Positions 1 through 5,745 of a DNA stretch of 5,792 bases are shown here, one piece after another; position 1 is the first letter of the stretch, and the number at the start of each line of letters is the position of its first letter. Source of the stretch: Candidatus Aminicenantota bacterium. GTDB taxonomy: Bacteria; Acidobacteriota; UBA4820; DSQY01. The stretch is taken from contig DAHXMK010000309.1 of the NCBI GenBank assembly GCA_027365515.1, forward strand, positions 1 to 5,792, written 5' to 3'. Under the pieces are notes generated by a model. The model was not told the origin of the DNA. It worked only from the letters and a program-made list of their open reading frames with translations, and made no database searches. The position numbers and the translations under genes were made by a program.

Positions 1-141
1 AGCCTCGCCGGCGTAGTCTCGTACGAAATCCAGATAAAGATTACGGTCCTCTTCGGCGAAGAAGATGTCCTGCCGGTTGTTCCCACGCTGGGTCACGTGG
101 TGAGGGACGCCGGGGATCGCGATGCGCGCAAGCCGTGGCAT
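1..141 (-). CDS. REP-associated tyrosine transposase (RAYT, IS200-like), N-terminal part, cut by window edge
   Basis: The 47 visible codons begin MPRLARIAIPGVPHHVTQRG and continue with NNRQDIFFAEEDRNLYLDF. This is the characteristic N-terminus of Y1/IS200-like transposases of the RAYT group, with the PGxxHHVTQRGNNRQ motif. Family members are single-strand DNA nucleases/transposases that act on hairpin-forming REP repeats. The HUH histidine pair and the catalytic tyrosine lie further along the protein, outside the window, so activity cannot be judged. The ATG at 139-141 is preceded by a modest AGGAT-type ribosome binding site. A REP-like element at 179-222 lies 37 bp upstream, as expected for a RAYT locus. 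The gene is truncated only by the window edge; no frameshift is visible. Confidence 0.9.
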   Translation of the reverse strand, partial: MPRLARIAIPGVPHHVTQRGNNRQDIFFAEEDRNLYLDFVRDYAGEA

Positions 142-178
142 GGAAATATCCTACAACTTATCAGCCCGCACCGCAAAT

Positions 179-222
179 AATAGGTGGCTGTCCCTAGTTT
201 CTCCTAGTTTCTCTAGTTTCTT
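179..222 (-). repeat. RAYT-type REP element, left copy
   Basis: On the minus strand this holds three close repeats of GAAACTAG (CTAGTTT on plus at 194-200, 204-210 and 213-219), followed by CTAGGGACAGCCACCTATT. The plus-strand core at 179-199 matches the reverse complement of the 62-bp array at 1832-2008 for 21 bases. TAGG and CCTA within the core can pair as an imperfect hairpin. The element lies 37 bp upstream of the RAYT start codon, in the usual genetic neighbourhood of a REP element and its transposase. It is inverted relative to the array on the far side of the unknown gene. Confidence 0.8.
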
Positions 223-316
223 CACTTTATTGTGTTTCGGGGCCGGCGGCAGATCATGACTCAATCTTCGGCGAAGGCTATGCCTGATGTCTGACAATGG
301 ATGTCTGGTCGTCCCT

Positions 317-339
317 GATCAAGGGATCGGCCCTCGATC
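317..339. other. Small stem-loop
   Basis: GATCAAGGG (317-325) and CCCTCGATC (331-339) form a 9-bp stem with one imperfect pair, a G-U wobble if transcribed from the minus strand, around a 5-base loop. No T-run follows on either strand, so it is not a standard intrinsic terminator. It could be a fold-back or REP-type hairpin; its function is unknown. Confidence 0.4.
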
Positions 340-440
340 GCCAAAGCAAGGAACCACGGAGCCTATAACAGAAAGGAGAGATGAAACGGCTGAAGAATCG
401 CGAAAGAAACTATGGGGAGCCTCCCTCTCCCCCTTGACTT

Positions 441-480
441 TACTTATCATGGATGTCCCCGGAATATTCGGAATTATCTT
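441..480 (-). repeat. Divergent REP-like element (TGGATGTCCCCGGAAT type)
   Basis: The plus strand reads TGGATGTCCC at 450-459, 9 of 10 identical to TGGCTGTCCC (185-194) in the left REP element. It is followed by two near-repeats, GGAATATTC and GGAATTATC, where the left element has its CTAGTTT repeats. Core and arrangement therefore match, but the sequence is clearly diverged. TGTCCCCGGAAT strings are, from memory, also common beside RAYT genes. It has the same orientation as 179-222. Confidence 0.5.
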
Positions 481-486
481 CAATCA

Positions 487-504
487 GCCGGATTCCGTTC
501 CGGC
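487..504. other. Small GC-rich stem-loop
   Basis: GCCGGA (487-492) and TCCGGC (499-504) form a perfect 6-bp stem with a 6-base loop, about 50 bp past the stop codon of the unknown exported-protein gene. No T-run follows on the minus strand, so a terminator role is only possible, not shown. Confidence 0.35.
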
Positions 505-548
505 GTGCCAAAACCGCGCCTCTTTCACTCCAGGACTTGCTCGGAACG

Positions 549-562
549 GTCCCAGTTATTCC
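549..562 (-). repeat. Repeat fragment overlapping a stop codon
   Basis: The plus strand reads GTCCCAGTTATTCC. The 62-bp array, on its opposite strand, reads GTCCCTAGTTATTCC, so the two differ by a single missing T. The fragment contains the TAA stop (556-558) of the unknown exported-protein gene. The match is short and could be chance, but similar pieces occur on both sides of the gene. Confidence 0.4.
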
Positions 563-1776
563 TTTTTGAGTGGGTCAATCCATTCTGGCTGGCGCATATA
601 AGCAAGCCATTCCTCCAAGCTGTCTACCTGATATCGCAGGAATGGCCATTTCTTGAAAAGCGCGTTAAGTTCATCCAAGGCCCATTGAAGATCCGCATCG
701 TGGTGAATCCCCTTCAAGTGAAGATGATAGCGCTCAACAAACGTCGCGCCATCGGTTGCATCCATGAACTCCTTCAGTGCCCAGAAACGGTGATAATCGT
801 CCAGTCGGCCCCGTTCGGCCATATAGGCGCGCTTGCATTCGCGAACTAAATCGGCGCTGGTTGGCTCTCCCTGCTTCCCTTCCGGTGCAAATCCATTCAC
901 CCATGGCAGGACCTTAGTCCAGAAAATCGCTCGTTTGTCTTCGGGGTTCACCTGCAACACTTTTACGCAGGCACTGTAGGAGGCGATTGAGTAGGGTGCC
1001 ATGAAACTTCCAAATGTCCTGCGGGTGTTGTTGCTCCATGGTAGATCCGAAAACTCTTCAGGCGTGCCCTCCATTGGTTTCCTATCAAGACATATGATTC
1101 GAGGATTAGGCTGAAGCCAGCGTTCGCGAACGAAGACTAGGCTGCCCGCCCATTGCAAATCACTTGCCTTTTCCTTCTTTTCGATAAGCGAATCGCACTG
1201 CCGGATCAGGGCATTGTCGAAGTCACGTCCCTTACACCATTGCGCATCCGCTTTGAAGAGAAAGTCACCCAGTTCTTTCCAATCTCCCGATCCTAGAGCC
1301 CCTGGGATGGTCAATACGTTTACATTGTCCGCATCCATCTTGGCTACATTGGATATGGGTAGCATGAACGTTGTGCCATCCAAAAATTCGTAAACTAGAA
1401 ACATCTTGGCACCGGGAGGGAAACCTTTGTCCTGAAATCTTTTTTGAGCGCAGACTTCGATATCACGTTCCAGCGTCATATTAATTAAGTCAACAAAGCA
1501 AGGCGGCTCTTGGCTCCTCTGAGTGCAGAATCCCTCGTATGAAATAAGCTCATCCCAAAAGCCACCACCCGCCAAGTAGGCTTTATACGACGTGACATCT
1601 TCTGCACGCAGAAAGACAGTATCCCTGGCGAAGTAGGAGATCGGCATTCCTTGAGAATCCACGAACCGGATTCGCACCATCTCATATGTCAAAGTGTCCA
1701 CAGGGGGCGCTGCACATTGAGCTGTTAAGAACGCCATGACCACGAGAAAACCGGCTCGTAACGATTCTCTTATCAT
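556..1776 (-). CDS. Exported or membrane-anchored protein of unknown function, 406 residues
   Basis: I do not recognise this family. The start is placed at 1776, not at the in-frame ATG at 1806, because AGGAGGT lies at 1781-1787 and because this start puts a signal sequence at the N-terminus. That sequence has basic residues R3 and R7, a hydrophobic run GFLVVMAFLTA (9-19), then Q20-C21. C21 may be a lipidation site, but TAQC is a poor lipobox, so a cleaved secretory signal is equally possible. The mature part is mixed alpha/beta in character with eight further cysteines (84, 93, 109, 181, 194, 229, 270 and 314). It also has a hydrophilic, aromatic-rich C-terminal third (for example DDYHRFWALKEF near 326-337 and HLHLKGIHH at 351-359). 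I see no catalytic motif. The gene stands alone, is more AT-rich than the genes to its right, and is bracketed by inverted REP-type repeats, suggesting a separately acquired insert. Its stop codon lies in a repeat fragment. Confidence 0.8.
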   Translation of the reverse strand: MIRESLRAGFLVVMAFLTAQCAAPPVDTLTYEMVRIRFVDSQGMPISYFARDTVFLRAEDVTSYKAYLAGGGFWDELISYEGFCTQRSQEPPCFVDLINMTLERDIEVCAQKRFQDKGFPPGAKMFLVYEFLDGTTFMLPISNVAKMDADNVNVLTIPGALGSGDWKELGDFLFKADAQWCKGRDFDNALIRQCDSLIEKKEKASDLQWAGSLVFVRERWLQPNPRIICLDRKPMEGTPEEFSDLPWSNNTRRTFGSFMAPYSIASYSACVKVLQVNPEDKRAIFWTKVLPWVNGFAPEGKQGEPTSADLVRECKRAYMAERGRLDDYHRFWALKEFMDATDGATFVERYHLHLKGIHHDADLQWALDELNALFKKWPFLRYQVDSLEEWLAYMRQPEWIDPLKKE

Positions 1777-1780
1777 ATTG

Positions 1781-1787
1781 ACCTCCT
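1781..1787 (-). promoter_or_regulatory. Ribosome binding site that decides the start at 1776
   Basis: The minus strand reads AGGAGGT, then CAAT, then ATG (1774-1776). This near-perfect Shine-Dalgarno sequence favours the downstream ATG over the one at 1806, for which no comparable site is seen. Confidence 0.8.
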
Positions 1788-1831
1788 CATTGTGGCGGAG
1801 CATCAAGCAGATAATTTGTGAAAGAATGACC

Positions 1832-2008
1832 GAGAATAACTAGGGACAGCCACCTATTTTCCCTCCTCTTTTCTGAAAAGTCGGAGAATAACTAAGAATA
1901 ACTAGGGACAGCCACCTATTTTCCCTCCTCTTTTCTGAAAAGTCGGAGAATAACTAGGAATAACTAGGGACAGCCACCTATTTTCCCTCCTCTTTTCTGA
2001 AAAGTCGG
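1832..2008 (+). repeat. Tandem array of a 62-bp REP-like unit, about 2.85 copies
   Basis: The core TAGGGACAGCCACCTA starts at 1841, 1903 and 1965, an exact 62-bp period. Units 1 and 2 differ at one base (A1895 versus G1957). The third copy matches for 44 bases and ends at 2008. Each unit has the core, in which TAGG/CCTA can pair, then a pyrimidine-rich stretch. Next comes CTTTTC-T-GAAAAG (first copy 1868-1880), which can form a 6-bp stem, and finally direct GAATAACTA repeats. The core is the reverse complement of the element at 179-199 beside the RAYT. The near-identity of units suggests recent duplication. The array lies just upstream of the unknown exported-protein gene, so it may also affect that gene's transcription. 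Confidence 0.9.
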
Positions 2009-2189
2009 GGTCTTTGGTGTTAGTGTCTTTGAGCATGGCGGCCTCCGGGTGAACTCACGCGTATCCGTCGCCCCATGGCTCGAACGATACAGCTTGTCGC
2101 GATGCAGTGCAAGCCAGGAGCGGGAAGCCCAGCGCGCCGTGGATCGGCTTCAGAGGCGCACGCCGCACTTATCCGCAAATCCCAACGAG
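2009..2189. other. Intergenic stretch downstream of the TonB receptor gene
   Basis: About 180 bp between the repeat array and the receptor stop codon. No open frame with family resemblance was seen, and no terminator with a T-run. On the minus strand a 44-codon frame (1902-2036) starts here after GGAGG but reads into the array and is probably spurious. Confidence 0.5.
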
Positions 2190-3956
2190 CTATCGCGCGG
2201 CCGGCGAAAATGAGATTCCAGCCCAAACCCATCTGCCGGGGCCGGGGAAGCCGAAAAAGCCGGGTGTGGAGTGGTTCAAGATGTTCCTCCCTTCGAGGGA
2301 GAGGCTCACCCCCTTCAGCGCTTTGGGGAACCACGCGAGGGAGGCGTCCATCTCGCCGCTTGCACTGCGGTCCTGCCTCTGGCTCGCCGTGGCAAAAAGC
2401 CCCCACCTCGTCGCGCCGCCGTTGTAGGTTAGGCCGGCGACCTCCTTGTGCCTCAGCAGGTCATCCGCGTATCTTGACTCTATCCCGGAAGGCCAAGCCG
2501 CGCTCTGGTTCATTACAACGGAAGAGAGCTGCCAGCCGAGCTTCCCGTTCCAGCTTCCTTGTGCCTGCGCCGAAAGGCCTGACGTCTCTTGAGTCTGTAC
2601 GTTGCGCGCGGCCAAAGGGGCGGAGGTTCCGGCGGTGCGCACCATGTCAATCAGGCCGCTGCCGCGCCTGTAAAAGAGCGAAATCGTGATCGTGGCGGCC
2701 CCCGCCGCCCTCTTGACCCCCAAGTCGGCCCCCCAAACCTTTTCGGGCGCAAGGTTCGGGTCTCCCACCCACGCCGGGCTCTTCGTGTAGAGCTCGGTGA
2801 AGGAGGGCAGGCGCTCGGAGCGTCCAACCGAGGCAAAGGCTTTCCATTCTCCTCCCGCCGGCCACTGGACCGACACCTGCGGGCTCAGGCTTTTTCTCCG
2901 GCCCATCGCGTCAACCCTTAGCCCGGCGTCAACTTCCGCTTTTCCAAATTTCCAGAAGCCCTCGCCGAAGAGGCCGCCGTAGTTTCGTTCATGGTCCCCG
3001 AGCTGGTTTGAATCAATAGTCTCGCGGGAGGCGTCAACGCCGACGATGGCGGCGGCGCCGGCGGCGGCGAATCGGTAGGCCGCCTGCGTATTCCATCTTC
3101 CGGCCACGTGAGAGGCCTCGTACCATTCGGGATGAACCCTGTCCAATATAAAGCGGTCGCTCTTCTGCCTGAAGCCTGCGGAGAGCTGCCACGGCCCGCC
3201 GTTCCACTTCACTTGTCCGGTAACGCCGGACACGGCTTCCCATTCGTTGGGAAAAATGTCCGAATAGCCCTGCCACTCGCCGAACCGCTTGTCCTCGGCA
3301 ATCACCTCCGCGTCAAAACCACCGGCGCAATAGCGAGCAAAGCCGTTCGCCTGGTGAAGCTCGGTGTCTGGGGTGTAACCGGCCGTGTTGAGAAGGCTGC
3401 CCGAGGCGGCCAGGCCATGGCCTCCCGCGTAGAATGCGCCCCTGGCGAGATGGTGGCTGCCTGCGGCCGCGTCCGCTTCAACGTCTGGAACGGTGGGCGG
3501 GCGCCTTGTAAAAATCTGAACCACTCCCGCCAGGGCGCCAGGGCCGTAAATCACGGACGACGGCCCTTGAACCACCTCGATGTGGTCTATCGCTTCAAGC
3601 GGTGGGAGCATTTCCAGGGAATGGTGGCCGGTCTGCGGGTCGTTGGCCGGAATGCCGTCCACGAGGACGAGCGCCTCCTCGAACCCGCTTCCGTAAAGGC
3701 CGAGGTCGGCCTGTCCCCCGAAAGGAATCCTCTCTCTGAAATCAACGCCGGTGAGGATTCTGAGAGCCGACGCGGTATCGGCGACTGGGAGCGCATCGAG
3801 CGTCTCGCGCGTGATCACCTCGGCGGGCCTGATCTCGGCCCCAAGCCTGGAGCCGGTGACGACTATCGTTGAGTTGTACTGCCTGGCAGGATCGCTCGAC
3901 TGGGCAAACAGCGAGACGCTCAAACCCGCGCAGACGATGAGAAGCCGGAGGCGCAT
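2190..3956 (-). CDS. TonB-dependent outer-membrane receptor, BtuB-like plug, 588 residues
   Basis: Receptors of this family import scarce nutrients across the outer membrane using energy from TonB-ExbBD. The start at 3956 follows AAAGGA (3965-3970) by 8 bases and opens with a signal peptide, MRLRLLIVCAGLSVSLFAQS; the longer frame from 4034 would put 26 residues ahead of it. A likely TonB box is STIVVTG (29-35). The plug spans about 42-152, with LVLVDGIPANDPQTGHH (96-112), PLEAIDHIEVVQGP (119-132) and YGPGALAGVVQIFTRRP (137-153). This wording is typical of BtuB-type and related small receptors. The rest is beta-barrel and includes RLPSFTELY (382-390) and DPNLAPEK (399-406). At 588 residues it is close to BtuB size and short for a siderophore receptor. 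The substrate is not known: no cobalamin riboswitch or transport partner is visible. The protein ends ISFSPAAR, not with the usual terminal aromatic residue. It lies 131 bp downstream of the channel-like gene, on the same strand. Confidence 0.92.
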   Translation of the reverse strand: MRLRLLIVCAGLSVSLFAQSSDPARQYNSTIVVTGSRLGAEIRPAEVITRETLDALPVADTASALRILTGVDFRERIPFGGQADLGLYGSGFEEALVLVDGIPANDPQTGHHSLEMLPPLEAIDHIEVVQGPSSVIYGPGALAGVVQIFTRRPPTVPDVEADAAAGSHHLARGAFYAGGHGLAASGSLLNTAGYTPDTELHQANGFARYCAGGFDAEVIAEDKRFGEWQGYSDIFPNEWEAVSGVTGQVKWNGGPWQLSAGFRQKSDRFILDRVHPEWYEASHVAGRWNTQAAYRFAAAGAAAIVGVDASRETIDSNQLGDHERNYGGLFGEGFWKFGKAEVDAGLRVDAMGRRKSLSPQVSVQWPAGGEWKAFASVGRSERLPSFTELYTKSPAWVGDPNLAPEKVWGADLGVKRAAGAATITISLFYRRGSGLIDMVRTAGTSAPLAARNVQTQETSGLSAQAQGSWNGKLGWQLSSVVMNQSAAWPSGIESRYADDLLRHKEVAGLTYNGGATRWGLFATASQRQDRSASGEMDASLAWFPKALKGVSLSLEGRNILNHSTPGFFGFPGPGRWVWAGISFSPAAR

Positions 3957-3964
3957 GGTGCCTA

Positions 3965-3970
3965 TCCTTT
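3965..3970 (-). promoter_or_regulatory. Ribosome binding site that decides the receptor start
   Basis: The minus strand reads AAAGGA, 8 bases before the ATG at 3954-3956. It supports the start that exposes the signal peptide. Confidence 0.65.
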
Positions 3971-4038
3971 CTCGGCAAAGCCTTGTCGTGTTGTTGGGTT
4001 GATTTAGCGGACCGGGTCCAGCGCTCGGGGGCATGAGA

Positions 4039-4078
4039 GGGGGCGGGGAGAACCGTGAACAATTTCTCCCCGCGCCCC
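4039..4078 (-). terminator. GC-rich stem-loop after the channel-like gene, possible terminator
   Basis: GGGGAGAA (4045-4052) pairs perfectly with TTCTCCCC (4064-4071) around an 11-base loop. The stem extends outward through two more pairs and, past one bulged base (4074), four G-C pairs, about 14 pairs in total. It starts 9 bp beyond the stop codon of the channel-like gene. No clear T-run follows on the minus strand, so it may be a transcript-stabilising or attenuating hairpin, not a classic intrinsic terminator. It would partly uncouple the receptor gene from the channel gene. Confidence 0.5.
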
Positions 4079-4087
4079 TTCCCCTCC

Positions 4088-5662
4088 CTATTCGGCCTTC
4101 TTTCCCCTGCGCTCCCTGGCGTACTGCCTTATGCGTTCCAGGTACTCCTTGGCATGGTCGCGGCCGCCCAGTCCGAAGGCAAGAGCGAGGCCGAGGCCGG
4201 CCGTCCCCAGGATGATCGTGAAGGCGTTAGTGACGATGTTGTGTGCCACGTTGAGCTGGTCGAAGGCCATGAAGAAGGCGAAGACGATGATGGCGTAGCG
4301 GAGCAAGAGGCTGACCATGTCGGCCTCGAAGGTCCTTTCGTCGGAGAAACCGGCGCGCACCAGCTGCTCTATAACTCTTGCCAGGTAGAAGCCCAGTCCC
4401 AAAAGGACAAAAGCGATGACGACGTTCGGCACGTAGAGGACGAGCTTGTTGACCGCGCCGGCAAGAAGGTCGAGATGCATGATCTCGAAGCCTTCCATCG
4501 CGAACAGGAGGACGACGACGGCGGCTATGATGTTGCCCGCCACCTTCGACAGAGAGAACGCGCCGTTTCCGTTTTCCTGTTTCTGTTCGAGTTTTTCAAG
4601 GCCGACTCGCCCCAATACGACGTCGAAGCCGACGTCCTTGAGCGCCTTGGCGGCCACGTCGCCCAGGAACCGTCCGACGATCAGGCCGAGCACAAGAAGC
4701 ACGAAGGCGGTTATGACCGAAGGCAGCGCCGCCGCCACCTTGTTCATCATCGTCCCGAAGACGCCGGTTATGACGGCGATGTTGAGTATCTCGAAGGTGG
4801 CGCCCAGCACCGGCACCATGAGGATGATGAAGACCAGCGCCCCCGCTATGCGCGAGAGGTCGAGGGACTTGAGGACCGTCTCGTAAGGAAGCTCGTCCAT
4901 GTAGCGGTTGAGCCCGGCGGCCTGGGCGAAGTTGGTGACCAGCTTCTCGCAAAGGCGCGCCAGGAAATAGCCCAGCACCAGCACGAAGGCGGCGCTCAGA
5001 ATGTTCGGCACGTAGTTGAGCGCCTTCGTGAACATCGCCTTCAGCGGGTCAACCAGAGCGTTGAGCTGGAGCGCCTCGAAGAACGGCAGCAGCGCGAAGA
5101 CCATGATCAGGTAGAAGAAAAAGTTGCCGGCGCTCGCGGCCATCGTCGCCGTTGGCTTGCCTGGCTTCTCCTCCTCTTTGATCAGCTTGCCCAGCTTCTC
5201 GCCGAAGGGCGCCTTCTCGAAAAACGTGGTCACCATCAGGCGGACGACCGCGGCGATGATCCATGCGAAGGCCAGGATCAACACCGCCTTGAAGATACGC
5301 GGCAGGGCGCTGGCCATCTGCGTCAGGACGTTCTGCAGGACGCTGGTGACCGCCACGTCTCCGAGCATCTCCAGCGCCAGAAGTATTATCAGCAGCATCA
5401 AGAGAACGAGGATTATCTTCTCTATGATGATTGCTAGCTGCTTCTTGGGGGCGCTGTCCCTCTCGAAGATATTGTCCAGGCCGAGCCACTTTCCCGCTTT
5501 GCGGTCCAGGTCCGAGCTTATGATCAGTTGCTTCGCGATCTTCGATATTATTTTGGCCACGAAGTAGCCGAGCACCAGGATCACCAGGGCAAGAAACGCC
5601 CTCACCATCCAGGTAGCGCCCGTCCCCATGAAATTGCCTACGGCTTGAGCGAATGAATCCAT
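4088..5662 (-). CDS. Multi-pass membrane protein with five TM-helix repeats, MscS-related (CmpX-like), 524 residues
   Basis: This is an inner-membrane protein of the conserved-TM-helix-repeat type (Pfam TM_helix), usually annotated as a mechanosensitive ion channel family protein. Five two-helix repeats are visible. Their first helices start near 12, 118, 215, 310 and 407. Four share a Pro (121, 219, 314 and 412) followed about 12 residues later by Gly or Ala, as in VLGYFLAR (229-236), VLGLIVGR (324-331) and LGLGFYLAR (421-429). The first repeat keeps LGYFVAK (31-37) without the Pro. Paired second helices lie near 77-99, 176-200, 267-297, 372-396 and 444-470. A last Gly/Ala-rich helix, TIILGTAGLGLALAFGLGG (482-500), resembles the MscS pore helix TM3. 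It is followed only by a charged tail (RDHAKEYLERIRQYARERRG), so the cytoplasmic beta domain of true MscS is absent. The start has AAAGGAGGAGG at 5666-5676. A pressure-release or regulatory role is inference from the family. Confidence 0.85.
   Translation of the reverse strand: MDSFAQAVGNFMGTGATWMVRAFLALVILVLGYFVAKIISKIAKQLIISSDLDRKAGKWLGLDNIFERDSAPKKQLAIIIEKIILVLLMLLIILLALEMLGDVAVTSVLQNVLTQMASALPRIFKAVLILAFAWIIAAVVRLMVTTFFEKAPFGEKLGKLIKEEEKPGKPTATMAASAGNFFFYLIMVFALLPFFEALQLNALVDPLKAMFTKALNYVPNILSAAFVLVLGYFLARLCEKLVTNFAQAAGLNRYMDELPYETVLKSLDLSRIAGALVFIILMVPVLGATFEILNIAVITGVFGTMMNKVAAALPSVITAFVLLVLGLIVGRFLGDVAAKALKDVGFDVVLGRVGLEKLEQKQENGNGAFSLSKVAGNIIAAVVVLLFAMEGFEIMHLDLLAGAVNKLVLYVPNVVIAFVLLGLGFYLARVIEQLVRAGFSDERTFEADMVSLLLRYAIIVFAFFMAFDQLNVAHNIVTNAFTIILGTAGLGLALAFGLGGRDHAKEYLERIRQYARERRGKKAE
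4542..4588 (-). repeat. Internal arm of a 47-bp perfect inverted repeat
   Basis: This segment lies inside the channel-like gene and encodes about EQKQENGNGAFSLSKV (residues 359-374), a hydrophilic linker before the fourth repeat's second helix. It is the exact reverse complement of 5746-5792. The identity stops at 4588/4589 on one side and at the window end on the other. Confidence 0.95.
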
Positions 5663-5711
5663 GGGCCTCCTCCTTTCCCGGGATCTGCCCTTAAGAAACC
5701 GCCACGGTGGT

Positions 5712-5741
5712 ATTATAGAGGCCTTGAGTGGAGGTTGGCAA
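5712..5741 (-). promoter_or_regulatory. Sigma70-type promoter of the channel-like gene
   Basis: On the minus strand, TTGCCA (5736-5741, 5 of 6 to the -35 consensus) is separated by 18 bases from TATAAT (5712-5717, a perfect -10). Transcription would start near 5704, giving a leader of about 42 bases before the ATG at 5662. The promoter lies just inside the breakpoint of the terminal inverted repeat at 5746. Confidence 0.75.
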
Positions 5742-5745
5742 CCTT

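Larger units (their letters stand above)
142..555. other. Intergenic region with REP-like repeat traces and no convincing gene
   Basis: This 414-bp stretch between the RAYT start and the end of the unknown exported-protein gene carries three repeat traces (179-222, 441-480 and 549-562) and two small hairpins (317-339 and 487-504). The plus-strand open frames here lack family resemblance and run across the repeats. A tiny frame at 381-437 (18 codons) has an AGGAG upstream but nothing else to support it. I see no RNA gene. Confidence 0.6.

Noticed and set aside
381..437. 18-codon plus-strand frame (MKRLKNRERNYGEPPSPP) with AGGAG just upstream
   Set aside because: The purine-rich site is too close to the ATG to be convincing, the frame is very short and nothing else supports it.
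287..601. Plus-strand open frame of 104 codons in the left intergenic region
   Set aside because: No ribosome binding site, no family resemblance, it runs across the REP-like element at 441-480 and into the end of the unknown gene on the other strand.
1832..2008. Possible CRISPR array because of regular spacing
   Set aside because: The 62-bp unit is nearly identical throughout, with no unique spacers, and there are no cas genes; it is a plain tandem repeat with a REP core.
1902..2036. 44-codon minus-strand frame starting MLKDTNTKDPDF after GGAGG with 5-base spacing
   Set aside because: The ribosome binding site looks good, but the frame reads into the 62-bp array, whose period is not a multiple of three, and ends in the second unit; more likely chance than a gene.
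3108..3872. 254-codon plus-strand frame opposite the TonB receptor gene
   Set aside because: Shadow of a confidently identified receptor on the minus strand; no homology or ribosome binding site.
4009..4019. GGACC-G-GGTCC palindrome upstream of the receptor gene as an operator
   Set aside because: Short and single, with no promoter elements beside it and no known regulator match; not enough to call a site.
4055..5437. 460-codon plus-strand frame opposite the channel gene
   Set aside because: Very rich in Glu, Asp, His, Gln and Arg, as expected for the reverse complement of a hydrophobic GC-rich gene; no start signal or family match.
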